Shown: positions 20,861-32,910, numbered from the stretch's first letter. The stretch is DNA of 64,000 bases from Capillidium heterosporum (GCA_016630905.1 WBMQ01000001.1:434001-498000), one strand, 5' to 3'. Program-made: numbers and translations. The notes: a model not told the origin generated them from the sequence alone.

Positions 20861-23800
20861 AGCGGATGTGTTGGTATTAAGGCAACTGCACCAATTCAAA
20901 TTGGCTCGAATGCTTCTTCAAAATGGAAACAAAAGGTTGTAAACGTAAGAAAACGGTTTATTAGGCAATATAAATACTTTTGAAACTTAAAACTAAAAAT
21001 ACAGCTTTGGTTTGGACCTGAGATTTGATTTTAGGCGACCCTACTTTTATTGTCGATAAAACCGGTTTTGTCCCTCACACTAGTAGATAAATAAAGCTTG
21101 GAGAATTGGATGTTGAACCTGCAGGTTTTTGGAAAGGAAGGCAAGATGCTCTAGGAATGACCTGAAGATTAGCAATTAAATACACTTTCTATATCAGCCA
21201 ATTAAATTGGCATCGGCCGAAAGTTGAAATTGGAATTGAGGGAATTTGGAGTAGAGGCAAATCGTAACAACTTCCAAGGCAATTCAGGCCAGGATTTATA
21301 ATGGATGTGGAGAAATATCTAAGCTTTATTGGTCTAACCACAAATGCTTTGGCTTTGGCTAAAATATTGGCCCCAGTTTAATCTACGTTGAAGTGACTAC
21401 CCCACCAAAATTTAGTGTTCAAATTTATAAACTGCAAATTTGAGTCAAATTATAGGTCTAGCACCTTTAGGTTCTCACAGATTTATAAACTATTAGAAAG
21501 CGTATATCTTGGAAAAGTTCATATAACATATATTCTACATACCTCGGTAAGATTTAACTAATCATATTGCTGTAAATACTAAACCATTGGGTTACAAGCA
21601 TCAGATAAATACTTGCCACGAACCTAAACTCTTCTAGCAAAAAATTAATTAAAAACTCGGGCTACCATGACAAGGGTTTAGGTAAGATTAGCGGGTTCTT
21701 TACTAATCCAGCTCAATAGGAAAACTGAAGGGAACCTAAATGTTCTACGCCCACCGATTCCCATTTCAATTACTATTTAAGTATATACTTGTCCATAAGC
21801 CGAGCATCCATAGCCAACCTAATTTATCTGTCTGTTTCTATTGGAGTTTAATAGGGACTGTTGACCTAGTTTCTGAACTGCTCTATTATTAGTGCAATGG
21901 TTTAAAATTAGTAAAACGAGTGGTGCTTCTACCTGTCAATAAAGATAATTAAGGTAGGCGTCAGTTCAATTTGAAAAGATGGCGGGAGTCGGAGTTTCGT
22001 CAACTTTTGTAAAGGTTTATTTGGAACTCAGCCTTGAGTTTTGGATCGTTTCTTTCGGTAAATGGAACTACTACCCTGTTCCAAATTAGTTAAACAGAGA
22101 AAGCCTAATTTCTTAAATGGCCATATAAAACTTTAGTGTAGACACCTTTGTTAATTTCGAACTGGATGGTACCCTTTCCAATAAATATAGTTTAATGCTT
22201 CACCATCATCAGAATAGTAGCTTCAAGTTAGCAGCTTTGGTAAATATTTTTCACTTATTTACCATAATGTTATATATATGTTTGTTTATTAGAAAGCCAT
22301 GCCAAGTAACCGAGTATTTCACTAATCGGATCGCTACACAGCCAAAAAACTTTAAAAGTTTTGTATATCAATACATTTCAGTAGTCATACTTGAAACATA
22401 TGAAAACTAAAGGGCAGGGTTATTAACGTCACGAGCTAAAGGTAGGGGATACCCAACCCCTTTAGCTACATTTATTTACGTCACTTTAGAAGCTGTACCA
22501 ACTTGACCATACCGATGTGGGCTAGGTTGATGTTTTCAGAAAGTTTAACCGTTTGTAGTTGACTAGAGCTTGCAGTTCTAGGATGTGGCATTCAAGGCAG
22601 GTTAAAGTTTGGGGATGATGTTTCGCGTTTACGGAGTAAATCTTTTCTTGTAAAGGGTCAATATTTCCATTTGAACTGACGCCAAAATCGGAACCTAAAG
22701 TTAAGTGGAACGGGGTTTCTTGTTGATACGGTGTTGATCCTAAAGTTTGAGTTGGAGGAGATGATTGTTGAAATATAAGAGTGCCTCCGTCCTAATATAA
22801 CTTGCTCTATACCTTGGATGCAATATGCTCTAGAAGCAGGTTGAATCAATGTGGAGTTAGCTAAGATCTTGGACTGGTCTGTATAAAATTATGAGTTATA
22901 TATAAAGCTTTTCATAAAAATGATTCTTAATATACTGTGGAATTGGTGTGGTTAATCTTGAATAAAATATTATGTAAATCTTAACATTTGTTGGTATTGA
23001 TTCTCAATAGTTGTGGGTTATCGGGATCTTAGCAAACTTTTTGAATGTTACTGCTCTATTGAAATTGCAAGGTTTCCTGCTCGGGTTATAAACTTTTGAT
23101 TAACTTGATTAGAGCACATATATATATTGATTTTTCTGGAACATCTATATGACATTTCATCTTGTATACTTATTTTACAAATGAAGCTTGATAAAGATTT
23201 GATTTAAGCTAGTTTGTTGTAAGCTCAAGCCTGGTATAAGAGATCTGTTATAAGCAAAACTTCAATCAGTAAAACTCAGCCCACATTTTAATAAGCTTCT
23301 TGTGCTCAACTTATAACGAAGAAACATGCAATTATTGATTGTAGTTTATAGTCCTACCTTGGTCAGAATCCGTTCACCTATAATACGAGATTTCTTTTAT
23401 AGGTATGGGAAGATAGCTTCTGAGCATAATGATATTTTTTCTAGCTTATATCGAATTTTACTATATTGGTTTTAGCTATTGTCAAGGTGACATTATATGA
23501 GTAATTTAGTTCAAAAGTTCAGAATACGATAGAGTTACCAGCTCATGGGATCAACCTGTGAAATTCCTTACAAATTGTCCAATTAAAAATTTCAAGCTTC
23601 CAATTTATTGGAGTTCTTACATGTGAAGTACACTATTATACTTCCACGAGTTGCTGGTTTTACTATAGTTAGAATTACTATTTCCTACGTTCCGAATTAC
23701 ACCTACAACTTATTAAGCTTTACTTAGTAAAATTGTAGATATAATTCAAAACAGGAAGAATACTAACTTACAAGAACCTATTAATTTATGATTAGAAACT

Positions 23801-24141
23801 CCAGCCCATTACAAGAACATATAGCAAAGACACTTGTAGATTTAGTGAATAGAAGTGTCAAATAAGCTTACCAGTGGACGAGTAAAAGACTCATAGTTTA
23901 TTGGAAGATGAAGAACCAAATAGACAATCAGATTAATCGATGGGAGAATTCTTTACAAAAAGCCAAGTAGCGAATGAAAGAAAGAATACAAAAGGTACTT
24001 TTTCGGAACTTGGTTTGTAAATCTTAGATACTCAAGGAAAAATGGTAAGCAATTTATATTTAGAAATAATTACAAAAAAATGTTAGTAGGTCTATAGATT
24101 AGTTTAGGAACTTAAGTACAAAGGATTCAAAGCTGTTTGCT
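20861..24141. other. long gene-poor region with one possible coding relic
   Basis: 3.3 kb. The only suggestive part is about 22860-22490 on the minus strand. One reading has an exon with SSPPTQTLGSTPYQQETPFH and DPLQEKIYSVNAKHHPQTLT before a stop near 22530. Another reading through the same DNA is also open, and I recognise no family. The rest looks non-coding. The final few hundred bp should hold the promoter of the first zinc-cluster gene. Confidence 0.4.
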
Positions 24142-25830
24142 ATGTTCGCAAGGCCTCCAGGAACTTATAAGGGTGTTCTGTCCTTGTATCGATGCGACCA
24201 GTGTGCGAAATGCAAGAATGCTTGTGACCGTCAACTGCCAACATGTACTCACTGTAAAATCAGGAACATCGGCTGTACACTCAACAGGAAACTTATCAGG
24301 AAGAGTAGTTCGACCAAGCCAAAGCAGTACCAACCTCCCGAAGATAAAGTGTTCATCCTCTTAGATCACAATAAAGTTAAGACTAGGGGTAGTAAGCGAA
24401 GTAGTTACAACTTGGTGCGGTATTCCGATACTTTATTAAATGGATTTAATGGACCGACATTTGTTATGCGAATAACTTTAAATGGAATACTGAGGAAAAA
24501 GGGCTTGGAAAATCTACATGCTCTGCTTAACTTACCACAGCTCGACAGACCCAATTCCGGCTTATCAGTCTTTATGCTGTCGGTGAAGAAGTTTGGGCTA
24601 ATAGCTAGATCAACTCCAGAGTATCCAAATTATGATTTATTAATCGCCAACTACAATACAAAAGTTCGGAATCTCATCCCAACACTTTTCGACATGTATT
24701 TCAAGTATAGCAACACAAGTATACCTCTTTTTAACGTTGACGATTTCTTTTCTATAAAAAGGTCGAAACTTCTAATATATTCTTTATTGCTTAGAGGCTA
24801 CTATTTTATAAGAGAAGAGGACCGTGATATGGACGTTAAATGCTATCTCGAAATACAATTATTCAACGAGTTTCAAGCGAGCAAGCATAAGCCATCCCTG
24901 GATACAATTCAAGCTCTTATCATCATGGTTAGTGGTATAGAGCTAGATTGGGTAGAGGTAAACGAGGTTGGCTTGATAAACTTAGCTTTGCGTAGTGCCG
25001 CGGCGGTAGGATTGAATAAACGTCTTCCAAAAGCATTCGCTACCAACAACGAGAGGATTACCGATGAGAGATTATTGGCAGCAGCTGCAATACATCAAAT
25101 TATTAGTAAAGACAGTTGGATCTACTCTTCGCTCACCCACTTCTTCTTCGACTTTGGATTAGAGGCATTTCATTTGGAAGAGTTTCTATCTAAAGATCTG
25201 AGGTACGTTTTTCCTTCGATCTTCGTAGCGGCTTTCTTCCTTCAAACATCAATAATCAACTTTCGTATTTTAAAGAATCGTCATTTTGCGTCAACCGATA
25301 GAATAAATGAGCCCGATCTACTTCAATTTATTTCGCAGAGCAGTGATGCCCTCAAGAAGATAACGATGGAGCTCCTGTTCAAGTTGAACATCGTCCTACA
25401 AAGCTGCTATAAGGACAGAGTGAACGACGTGCAGAACTCTATCTATTACATTTCATTCCACTTTCACCTATTCACTTTTAGGCTTTACTCTCTGCCTATC
25501 CATTACGGTAAATACAATATAGCTCAAATCGGGATTTCGAACTCTATGACGGAATATACTCAGATTGCGTTGGAAACGGCAGCTCAAATTATCAACATTG
25601 GAAACCAGATTAGCGCACACACGTCACCCATTGCCATAATACCTTACATAACGCAAGCCTTTGTATTTCTGCTACGCTACAAAACTTACCATCCGAACCA
25701 AGAAGTTGTCCAAAGTTTGATAAAAAAGTCGTATACTCATTTCGACCATCTAATCAAGAGCTGTCTGGATCCCCTTCTAGCTAAAACTAACCTTTTCGTT
25801 ATCAATGCCACTACTGAACATGGCACATAA
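24142..25830 (+). CDS. Zn2Cys6 zinc-cluster transcription regulator, copy T1
   Basis: Intact, intronless, 562 residues, start MFARPPGTY. The zinc cluster at about 18-48 is C-DQ-C-AKCKNA-C-DRQLPT-C-TH-C-KIRNIG-C, followed by a basic stretch (LNRKLIRKSSSTKPKQ). The middle region keeps a fungal-type regulatory homology region (TSIPLFNVDDFFSIKRSKLL, then IQALIIMVSGIELDWV and LINLALRSAAAVGLNKR). C-terminal helices end in NLFVINATTEHGT and TAA. Classic Zn2Cys6 proteins bind CGG half-sites as dimers, but this cluster lacks the usual RxRKxK loop and carries an extra Cys, so its DNA preference may differ. First of five head-to-tail copies. Confidence 0.93.
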   Translation: MFARPPGTYKGVLSLYRCDQCAKCKNACDRQLPTCTHCKIRNIGCTLNRKLIRKSSSTKPKQYQPPEDKVFILLDHNKVKTRGSKRSSYNLVRYSDTLLNGFNGPTFVMRITLNGILRKKGLENLHALLNLPQLDRPNSGLSVFMLSVKKFGLIARSTPEYPNYDLLIANYNTKVRNLIPTLFDMYFKYSNTSIPLFNVDDFFSIKRSKLLIYSLLLRGYYFIREEDRDMDVKCYLEIQLFNEFQASKHKPSLDTIQALIIMVSGIELDWVEVNEVGLINLALRSAAAVGLNKRLPKAFATNNERITDERLLAAAAIHQIISKDSWIYSSLTHFFFDFGLEAFHLEEFLSKDLRYVFPSIFVAAFFLQTSIINFRILKNRHFASTDRINEPDLLQFISQSSDALKKITMELLFKLNIVLQSCYKDRVNDVQNSIYYISFHFHLFTFRLYSLPIHYGKYNIAQIGISNSMTEYTQIALETAAQIINIGNQISAHTSPIAIIPYITQAFVFLLRYKTYHPNQEVVQSLIKKSYTHFDHLIKSCLDPLLAKTNLFVINATTEHGT

Positions 25831-26328
25831 TTGTGCCTTTTACATCGAATGCTGGAACTGGTCGTCGTATCAACTTATATAAAACTATAGTGGTGTAAAA
25901 TTCAAGTTTGGAAAGAGTTTAGTTGGATTTTAAAAGTATGTTTTTGATTTTAAAAAATGTAATGTAGCTAATAAAGTAATATTTTTATTAATTGTCCTGA
26001 AGATTATTTAGCTAACATATATGTACAAACATTTATGTCGACATAGGTTAAGCGAACCATTCTTGTTTTGGGAGTGGGTTTTTATGTTTTCAACTATAAA
26101 CTGATATAGTTGAGGTTGTAGTGAAAGTACTTTTATAAGAATGGCGGTTTTAGTATATGAAATTCTTATGTTCGGAGAATTTCATAAGCTCAGTCAATTT
26201 ATTGGCTGTAAATAAAGTTATCTATAATGGGTGTGAATCATGGCACTATATTTTGTAAGATATTTCGATTTTCAAAAGCCTTATGAAGCTTTAGAGATTT
26301 AGTATTGAAGGGATTCAAACTGCACAAC
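25831..26328. other. spacer between T1 and T2
   Basis: 498 bp, AT-rich; expected to contain the T1 3' end and the T2 promoter. Confidence 0.5.
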
Positions 26329-28014
26329 ATGTTCGCGAGGCCTCCCGAGACTTATTTAGGAGATTTATCTTTTTATCGGTGTGACCAGTGTGCTAGATGT
26401 AAAAATGTTTGCGATCGACAACTGCCAACATGTAGCTTTTGTAAGAACAGGAATCTCGACTGCACACTCAATCGGAAGCTCATTAGGAGAAGGTATTCAA
26501 CTAAACCAATACAGTTCCTCCCTCAAAAAGACAAGGCATTAATTCTCCTGGACTATGAAAATTCCAAGAATAAGATGAGAAGGCAAAGAAATTACAACTC
26601 GATACAGTTTTCCAGCTCAGTACTAAATGGTTTCAATGGTCCTAATTTCATTATGCGAGTAACAATGGATGGAGTGATGAGAAGGCAGGTGCTGGATAAT
26701 CTTCATGTCCTTCTCAACTTACCACAGTTTGATAGACCCAGCTCTAGCTTATCTATATTTATGTTGGCGATCAAGAAGTTTGGTTTATTCAATAGATCGA
26801 CCCCAAGCTATCCAAATTGTAAATTACTGAAAGCCAGCCATTATACGAGAGTTCGAATATTGATTCCAGTGCTATTTGATATGTATTTCAAGTATAATAA
26901 CACAAGTATTCCCCTTTTTAACGGTAGTGATTTCTTTTCTATAAAAAGGTCAAAGTTCTTAATCTATTCTTTATTGCTTAGAGGATATTTCTTTATGAGG
27001 GAAGAGGACCGAAATCCAAACGTTAAGCAATACCTCGAGATCCAGCTATTCAGCGAGTTTAAAAGGAACAAGCACAAACCATCTCTAGATACAGTTCAGG
27101 CCTTGATTATAATGTTCAGTGGGATCGAGCTGGCTTGGATAGAATTAAACTCATACGGTCTACTTAACTTAGCTTTACGTAGTGCTGCGGCAATAGGGTT
27201 GAATAAAAGAACCTCAAAGGCAAGCACCAGCAGTGAAAAGTTCACGGGGGAACGCCTACTAGCAGTTGCAGCACTACTCCAGTTGGTAAGTAAGTATAAT
27301 TGGATTGGTCCTTCACTTACATACCTATTCGTCGATTTTGAACCAAGGACATCTCATCTGGAGGAGTTTCTATCCAAGGGCCTGGGGTACGCCTCCCCTT
27401 TGATTTTTATTGCAGCCTTCTTCCTTCGGACATCGACTATCAACTTTTGCATCTTAAAGAATCGCCATTATGTCTCAACAAATTCGGTAGAGGAGCATAT
27501 TTTACTCCAGTTCATTTCAGAAACCAGCGACACCTTATTAAGGATAACGTTGGAGCTTCTGTTCAAGCTGAACGTTGTACTAAAAACCTGTAGCAAGGAT
27601 AAGGTGGGCGACGTACAGAATTCCATCTACTACATTTCATTCCACTTTCATCTATTCACCTTTAGACTTCACTCCCTGCCCATCCATTACAGTAAGTACA
27701 ATGTAGCTCAAGCATGTAAATCAACCTCCATGACCGAATGTATTAAAGGTGCACTAGAAGCAGCAGCCCAACTGATCAACATCGGAAACCAGATTAGTGC
27801 AAACACGTCTCCCATCGCCATAATACCGTACATAACACAAACCTTTGTGTTTCTGCTACGCTACAAAGCTTACCATCCGAACCAAGAAGCTGTTCAAAGC
27901 TTGATATCAAAGTCGTTTGTTCACTTCAACAACCTGATCGAGAACTCTCTAGATCCCATCTTAGCCAAGATTAACCTTTCTGTCATCAATGCGCTTACTG
28001 AACTCGATGTATAG
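26329..28014 (+). CDS. Zn2Cys6 zinc-cluster transcription regulator, copy T2
   Basis: Intact, intronless, 561 residues from ATG 26329 (MFARPPETYLGD); an in-frame TTG lies upstream. Zinc cluster: C-DQ-C-ARCKNV-C-DRQLPT-C-SF-C-KNRNLD-C, then LNRKLIRRRYSTKP. The regulatory region reads QALIIMFSGIELAWIELNSY. From about 27361 to 27790 it is almost identical at DNA level to T3, while its N-terminal half is much more divergent, which points to gene conversion. Ends NALTELDV and TAG. Confidence 0.93.
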   Translation: MFARPPETYLGDLSFYRCDQCARCKNVCDRQLPTCSFCKNRNLDCTLNRKLIRRRYSTKPIQFLPQKDKALILLDYENSKNKMRRQRNYNSIQFSSSVLNGFNGPNFIMRVTMDGVMRRQVLDNLHVLLNLPQFDRPSSSLSIFMLAIKKFGLFNRSTPSYPNCKLLKASHYTRVRILIPVLFDMYFKYNNTSIPLFNGSDFFSIKRSKFLIYSLLLRGYFFMREEDRNPNVKQYLEIQLFSEFKRNKHKPSLDTVQALIIMFSGIELAWIELNSYGLLNLALRSAAAIGLNKRTSKASTSSEKFTGERLLAVAALLQLVSKYNWIGPSLTYLFVDFEPRTSHLEEFLSKGLGYASPLIFIAAFFLRTSTINFCILKNRHYVSTNSVEEHILLQFISETSDTLLRITLELLFKLNVVLKTCSKDKVGDVQNSIYYISFHFHLFTFRLHSLPIHYSKYNVAQACKSTSMTECIKGALEAAAQLINIGNQISANTSPIAIIPYITQTFVFLLRYKAYHPNQEAVQSLISKSFVHFNNLIENSLDPILAKINLSVINALTELDV

Positions 28015-28568
28015 TTACTAGTCTTGCATTGAATACTGGAAATAGCTGCCTTATTATTTATATAAACTCTTTTCTATAATAAAATTCCAAGCTTAAATTT
28101 ATAAGTTAATATTGAAGTTAGATGTATTTGCTAGTTACATGTGAGACGATTTGCCTAAAAGCACATATAGATGTAAACATGAATATAAGTGATCATTTAG
28201 GGAGTAGATTTCTATTCCTCCACCTAATAAACTATATTATTGATTTCTTGTTAACAAATAGTCTTGCCAAAACTATAGATGCTGCATATGAAGTTTAGCT
28301 TTGAAGTATTTACTAAATTTAACCCTTCTGCTACCAGATACATACACTATTTCCAGCAAATAATAATCTATAATAGCTTCATTAAAATTTAATTTGTTAA
28401 TTATTTAGTATAAATGTGATCAAAACATCAATGACCTAGAATTTAAGAGTTAACTTTTACATTTATTGGCTGCTCACTAAAGTTTCCAAAAGTGGACATG
28501 GGTCCTCATAATCTTGTACACGTTTAAAGACACTTCCATTTCCAAGGTAAAGACTATTGTCGTACACT
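28015..28568. other. spacer between T2 and T3
   Basis: 554 bp AT-rich spacer, no coding frame. Confidence 0.5.
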
Positions 28569-30256
28569 ATGTTTGCGAGACCTCCCAGGACTTATTTAGG
28601 TGCCTTATCTTTTTACCGGTGCGACCAGTGTGCAAAATGTAAAAATGTTTGTGATCGACAACTACCGACATGTGCCCACTGTAAGTACAGGGATCTCGAC
28701 TGCACACTCAACCGGAAGCTTACTAGAAAAGGAAAATCAACCAAACCAATGCAGTATTTTCCTCAAGAAGACAAAGTGTTCAGTCCTTTTAGATCATGAA
28801 GGCGTTAAGAACAAGATTAGCAAACGAAGGAAGTTGCAACTCAATACAGTTTTCCAGCCCAATACTAAATGGTTTCAATGGTTCTAATTTCATTATACGA
28901 GTAACAATGGATGGAGTGATGAGAAAACAGGTGCTGGATAATCTTCATGTCCTTCTCAACCTACCACAATTTGATAAGCCAAATCCAGGTCTGTCGATTT
29001 TTATGCTTGCAATTAAAAAGTTTGAGCTAGCAGGTAGAACAACCCTTCATTACCCAAATTGCAATTCACTGATGATCAACCACTATACAAGTGTTCGAGC
29101 ATTGATTCCAGTGCTATTTGATATGTATTTCAAGTACAACAATACAAGTATTCCCCTTTTTAACGGTAGTGATTTCTTTTCTATAAAAAGATCGAGGTTT
29201 CTAATATATTCTCTATTACTTAGAGGCTACTTTTTTATAAAAGAGGAGGACCGCAATCCAGACGTCATTAGCTACCTTGAGACCCAACTATTTGATGAGT
29301 TTAGAAAGAACAAGCACAGGCCATCCCTAGATACAGTTCAAGCTCTCATTATAATGATCAGCGGGATTAGGTTGAATTGGATAGGAATGGATTTGAATGG
29401 TCTACTTAACCTAGCCTTGCATAACGCCTCAGCAATAGGGCTGAATAAAAGTGTCCCAAAAGCATTTAACAGCGGTGACAAGTTAATAGAAGAGCGATTA
29501 CTAGCAGTTGCAGCATTGAGCCAGCTGGTAAGTAAGTATAGATGGACTGGCCCTTCACTTGTATATCTATCTGTCGATTTTGAACCAAAGACATCTCGCC
29601 TGAAGGAGTTTCTATCCAAGGGCCTGGGGTACGCCTCCCCTTCGATTTTTATTGCAGCCTTCTTCCTTCGGACATCGACTATCAACTTTTGCATCTTAAA
29701 GAATCGCCATTATGTCTCAACAAATTCGGTAGAGGAGCATATTTTACTCCAGTTCATTTCAGAAACCAGCGACACCTTATTAAGGATAACGTTGGAGCTT
29801 CTGTTCAAGCTGAACGTTGTACTAAAAACCTGTAGCAAGGATAAGGTGGGCGACGTACAGAATTCCATCTACTACATTTCATTCCACTTTCATCTATTCA
29901 CCTTTAGACTTCACTCCCTGCCCATCCATTACAGTAAGTACAACGTAGCTCAAGCATGTAAATCAACCTCCATGACCGAATGTATTAAAGGTGCACTGGA
30001 AGCAGCAGCCCAACTGATCAACATCGGAAACCATATTAGCGCAAAAACATCACCAATTGCTACTATGCCATTCATAACGCAAGCCTTTGTATTTCTGCGA
30101 CGCTACAAAGCTTACCATCCGAATCAAGAAGCTGTTCAAAGCTTGATATCAAAGTCGTTTGTTCACTTCAACAACCTGATCGAGAACTCTCTAGATCCCA
30201 TATTAGCCAAGACAAACCTTTATGTCACCAATGTGCTTACTGAGCTCGACGTATAA
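28569..30256 (+). pseudogene. Zn2Cys6 regulator copy T3, broken by two single-base insertions, mosaic
   Basis: Full length compared with T2 and T9 but with two frame changes. The first is an extra A at 28782 (GTGTTC-A-GTCC where T9 has GTGTTCGTCC). The second is an extra A at about 28831 (CGAAGGAAGTT versus CGAAGGAGTT in T9). The first 240 bp, with an intact zinc cluster, are nearly identical to T9, which lies 30 kb away in opposite orientation. The C-terminal third is nearly identical to T2. After the second insertion the frame stays open to TAA at 30256. It is either a recent pseudogene or contains sequence errors; no other damage is visible, so the inactivation is young. Confidence 0.85.
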
Positions 30257-30762
30257 TAAACTTTATTAATAAAAAGCTTAACTATTTATCGGATTAGCTA
30301 TATATTCTTTATAGTTAAGTTTCAAGCCTGAATGAAAAACTAAAGAATTTCGAATACTATTCAAAGTGTAGTTTGAGTTTATAAATCAAATAATCATTTC
30401 AATGCATTAATTGGTTGTCCCAAAAGTGAATTGGCTAGATATGGGTAAAGTATATGTACAAATTTAGAAATATCCATTTCAGTTTCGCAAATGAATTGCT
30501 ATGCTTCTACTTATAAAGCTATATCATTGGATGTTTTGTTGGCAAGTGTTCTTGAAAAATAATATAAATGTCCACAAAGTCCGCAATTTCAAAACTCCTA
30601 TTTTATACTTCAACATTTATTGGTGATTCAATAAGATGTCTAAAGTGAGCACGGACCCATACGACTATACCTATATATTTAGAAACCTTCCCGTTTCCAA
30701 GATGCTTATGTGACTTTAGATTAGTTAAGAGACTTGGATATCAAAAATCAAGGCTGTACATT
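30257..30762. other. spacer between T3 and T4
   Basis: 506 bp AT-rich spacer, no coding frame. Confidence 0.5.
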
Positions 30763-32451
30763 ATGTTTGCAAGACCCCCTGGAACTTACTTAGGTGCCCT
30801 ATCTTTATATCGATGTGATCAATGTACAAAGTGTAAGAATGCCTGCGACCGCCAACTGCCAACATGTACTCACTGCAAAATCAGGAATATCGACTGTACG
30901 CTCAACAGGAAGCTTATCAGGAAAAGTAGTTCGACCAAACCGAGGCAGTTTCAACCTCCCGAAAACAAAGTGTTCATCCTTTTAGACAGCGAAAAATTCA
31001 AGAATAAGTGTAGCAGACGAAGTGGTTATAGCTTGATGCAGCGCTCCGACTCATTGCTAAATGGATTCAATGGATCGACTTTTATTTTGAAAGTGGCATT
31101 GAATGGAATACTAAGAAACCATACGTTAGATAACCTTCATGTTCTCCTCAACTTACCGCACTTCGATAAGCCAAATCCAGGACTGGCTGTTTTTATGTTA
31201 GCAGTTAAAAAGTTTGAACTAATAGCTAGACCAACCATACATCACCCAAACTGTAGTTTACTGGTAGTTGGCCATCACACAAAAATCCAATCTTTGATTC
31301 CAGTGCTTCTTTACAAGTATTTCAAGTATACCAACACAAGTATACCACTTTTCAACGCCGGCGATTTCTTTTCTATGAAAAGGTCAAAATTCTTGATTTA
31401 CTCTTTATTACTTAGAGGCTACTACTTTGTAAGGGAAGAAGATCGAGATCCGGATGTTAAGCAATACCTCGAGATCCAACTTTTCAGTGAATTTCAAACA
31501 AACAAGCATAGGCCATCTCTGGATACCGTTCAAGCTCTAATCGTAATGACCAGTGGAATAGAGTTGGATTGGATAGTGTTAAATATATATGGATTGATTA
31601 ACTTAGCGTTACGTAGTGCCACAGCAATAGGGTTAAACAAAAGAATATCAAAGGTATTCAAAACCGGCAACAGAAAATTCGCTGTGGAGCGGTTGCTTGT
31701 AGTTGCAGCATTACACCAACTGGTAAGTAAGAATAGCTGGGTCAGCTCTTCCCTTGCACATCTAGTTAACGACTATGGATTAGAGGCGATTCACTTGGAA
31801 GAGCTTCTATCCAAGGATCGAAAGTGCATCTTCCCTTCGATATACATTGCATCTTTTTTCCTTCAAACTTCAGCAATCAGTTCCGCCATTTTAAAGTACC
31901 GCCACTATGCATCGACAAGTTCGATGGAAGAACATGATTTACTCCAATTCATCTCAAGAAGCAGCAGTATTTTAAAGAAGAAAACAATGGATATTCTATT
32001 CGAGCTGAATACTATACTAAAGAGTTGTAGTAAAGACAGAACGGATGAAGTACAGAACTCTATATTCTATATTTCCTTCCACTTCTACTTGTTTACTTTT
32101 AGGCTCTTCTCACTACCCGTTCATTACAGTAAGTACAATGTAGCTCAAATTGGCACTTTGAATCCTATAGCAGGATGTATTAAACGTGCGTTGGAAACGG
32201 GAGCTCAGCTGATAAGTGTTGGAAACAGGATCAGCGCTAGTACGTCGCCATTCTTTATTGTACCAAGCATAACTCAAGCCCTAGTATTTCTAATACGCTA
32301 CAAAACTTACCACCCGAACCAAGAGGTTATCAAAGATTTGATCTCCAAGTCGTTTACCCAGTTCGATCATCTAATCGAGAATTGTTTGAGTCCTCGTCTA
32401 GCTAAGATCAATCTTTCTGTTGTCAATGCACTTACTGAACTTAATGCATAG
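30763..32451 (+). CDS. Zn2Cys6 zinc-cluster transcription regulator, copy T4
   Basis: Intact, intronless, 562 residues from ATG 30763. Zinc cluster: C-DQ-C-TKCKNA-C-DRQLPT-C-TH-C-KIRNID-C, with the same extra internal Cys. N-terminal part is closest to T1 (both have RKLIRKSSSTKP). Regulatory region TSIPLFNAGDFFSMKRSKFL and MTSGIELDWIVLNIYGLINL. Ends NALTELNA and TAG. Downstream of it lies the decayed copy T5. Confidence 0.92.
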   Translation: MFARPPGTYLGALSLYRCDQCTKCKNACDRQLPTCTHCKIRNIDCTLNRKLIRKSSSTKPRQFQPPENKVFILLDSEKFKNKCSRRSGYSLMQRSDSLLNGFNGSTFILKVALNGILRNHTLDNLHVLLNLPHFDKPNPGLAVFMLAVKKFELIARPTIHHPNCSLLVVGHHTKIQSLIPVLLYKYFKYTNTSIPLFNAGDFFSMKRSKFLIYSLLLRGYYFVREEDRDPDVKQYLEIQLFSEFQTNKHRPSLDTVQALIVMTSGIELDWIVLNIYGLINLALRSATAIGLNKRISKVFKTGNRKFAVERLLVVAALHQLVSKNSWVSSSLAHLVNDYGLEAIHLEELLSKDRKCIFPSIYIASFFLQTSAISSAILKYRHYASTSSMEEHDLLQFISRSSSILKKKTMDILFELNTILKSCSKDRTDEVQNSIFYISFHFYLFTFRLFSLPVHYSKYNVAQIGTLNPIAGCIKRALETGAQLISVGNRISASTSPFFIVPSITQALVFLIRYKTYHPNQEVIKDLISKSFTQFDHLIENCLSPRLAKINLSVVNALTELNA

Positions 32452-32910
32452 TTTTAGTTTTCCATCATGAGCTGCGAGTCTATCTTACTATTTATATAAA
32501 CACTTGACAGGTATTGATTTAGGTTTAAATGGTTTTTATAGTGCAGTATATATTTACATATTGAAGTTAATGTCGGCTATATTTTTTGATTGCTTCGAAA
32601 GTGATTTAGTCATTATATGGGCAAAGCTATATATAGAGGTAGGTAAAAAGGTCCTTTTTCCTTTGAGTGGATTTTCTATTCTCATTTGTCAACTAATGAC
32701 AAAACTGGTTTCCAAAATAGTGCCTATTATATACTGAACTAATAAGTTTGGAGCAACTTTTATATTAAAATTTGATATCTATCGGATATTCTACAATGCT
32801 TTTAAAGTAGACATGGATATCTACACTAAGCCAATATAATTAGAGATATTTTATTTATAGCATGCTTTTCAAATTTTAAGAACTTGAGTACTAATGGGAT
32901 TAGAGCTACT
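32452..32910. other. spacer between T4 and T5
   Basis: About 460 bp; a short plus-strand open frame at 32504-32737 has no coding character. Confidence 0.5.

Noticed and set aside
20861-20899. N-terminal extension of the TBC protein to an upstream TTG
   Set aside because: Not an ATG and preceded by a stop; ATG at 20860 is preferred unless a further exon exists.
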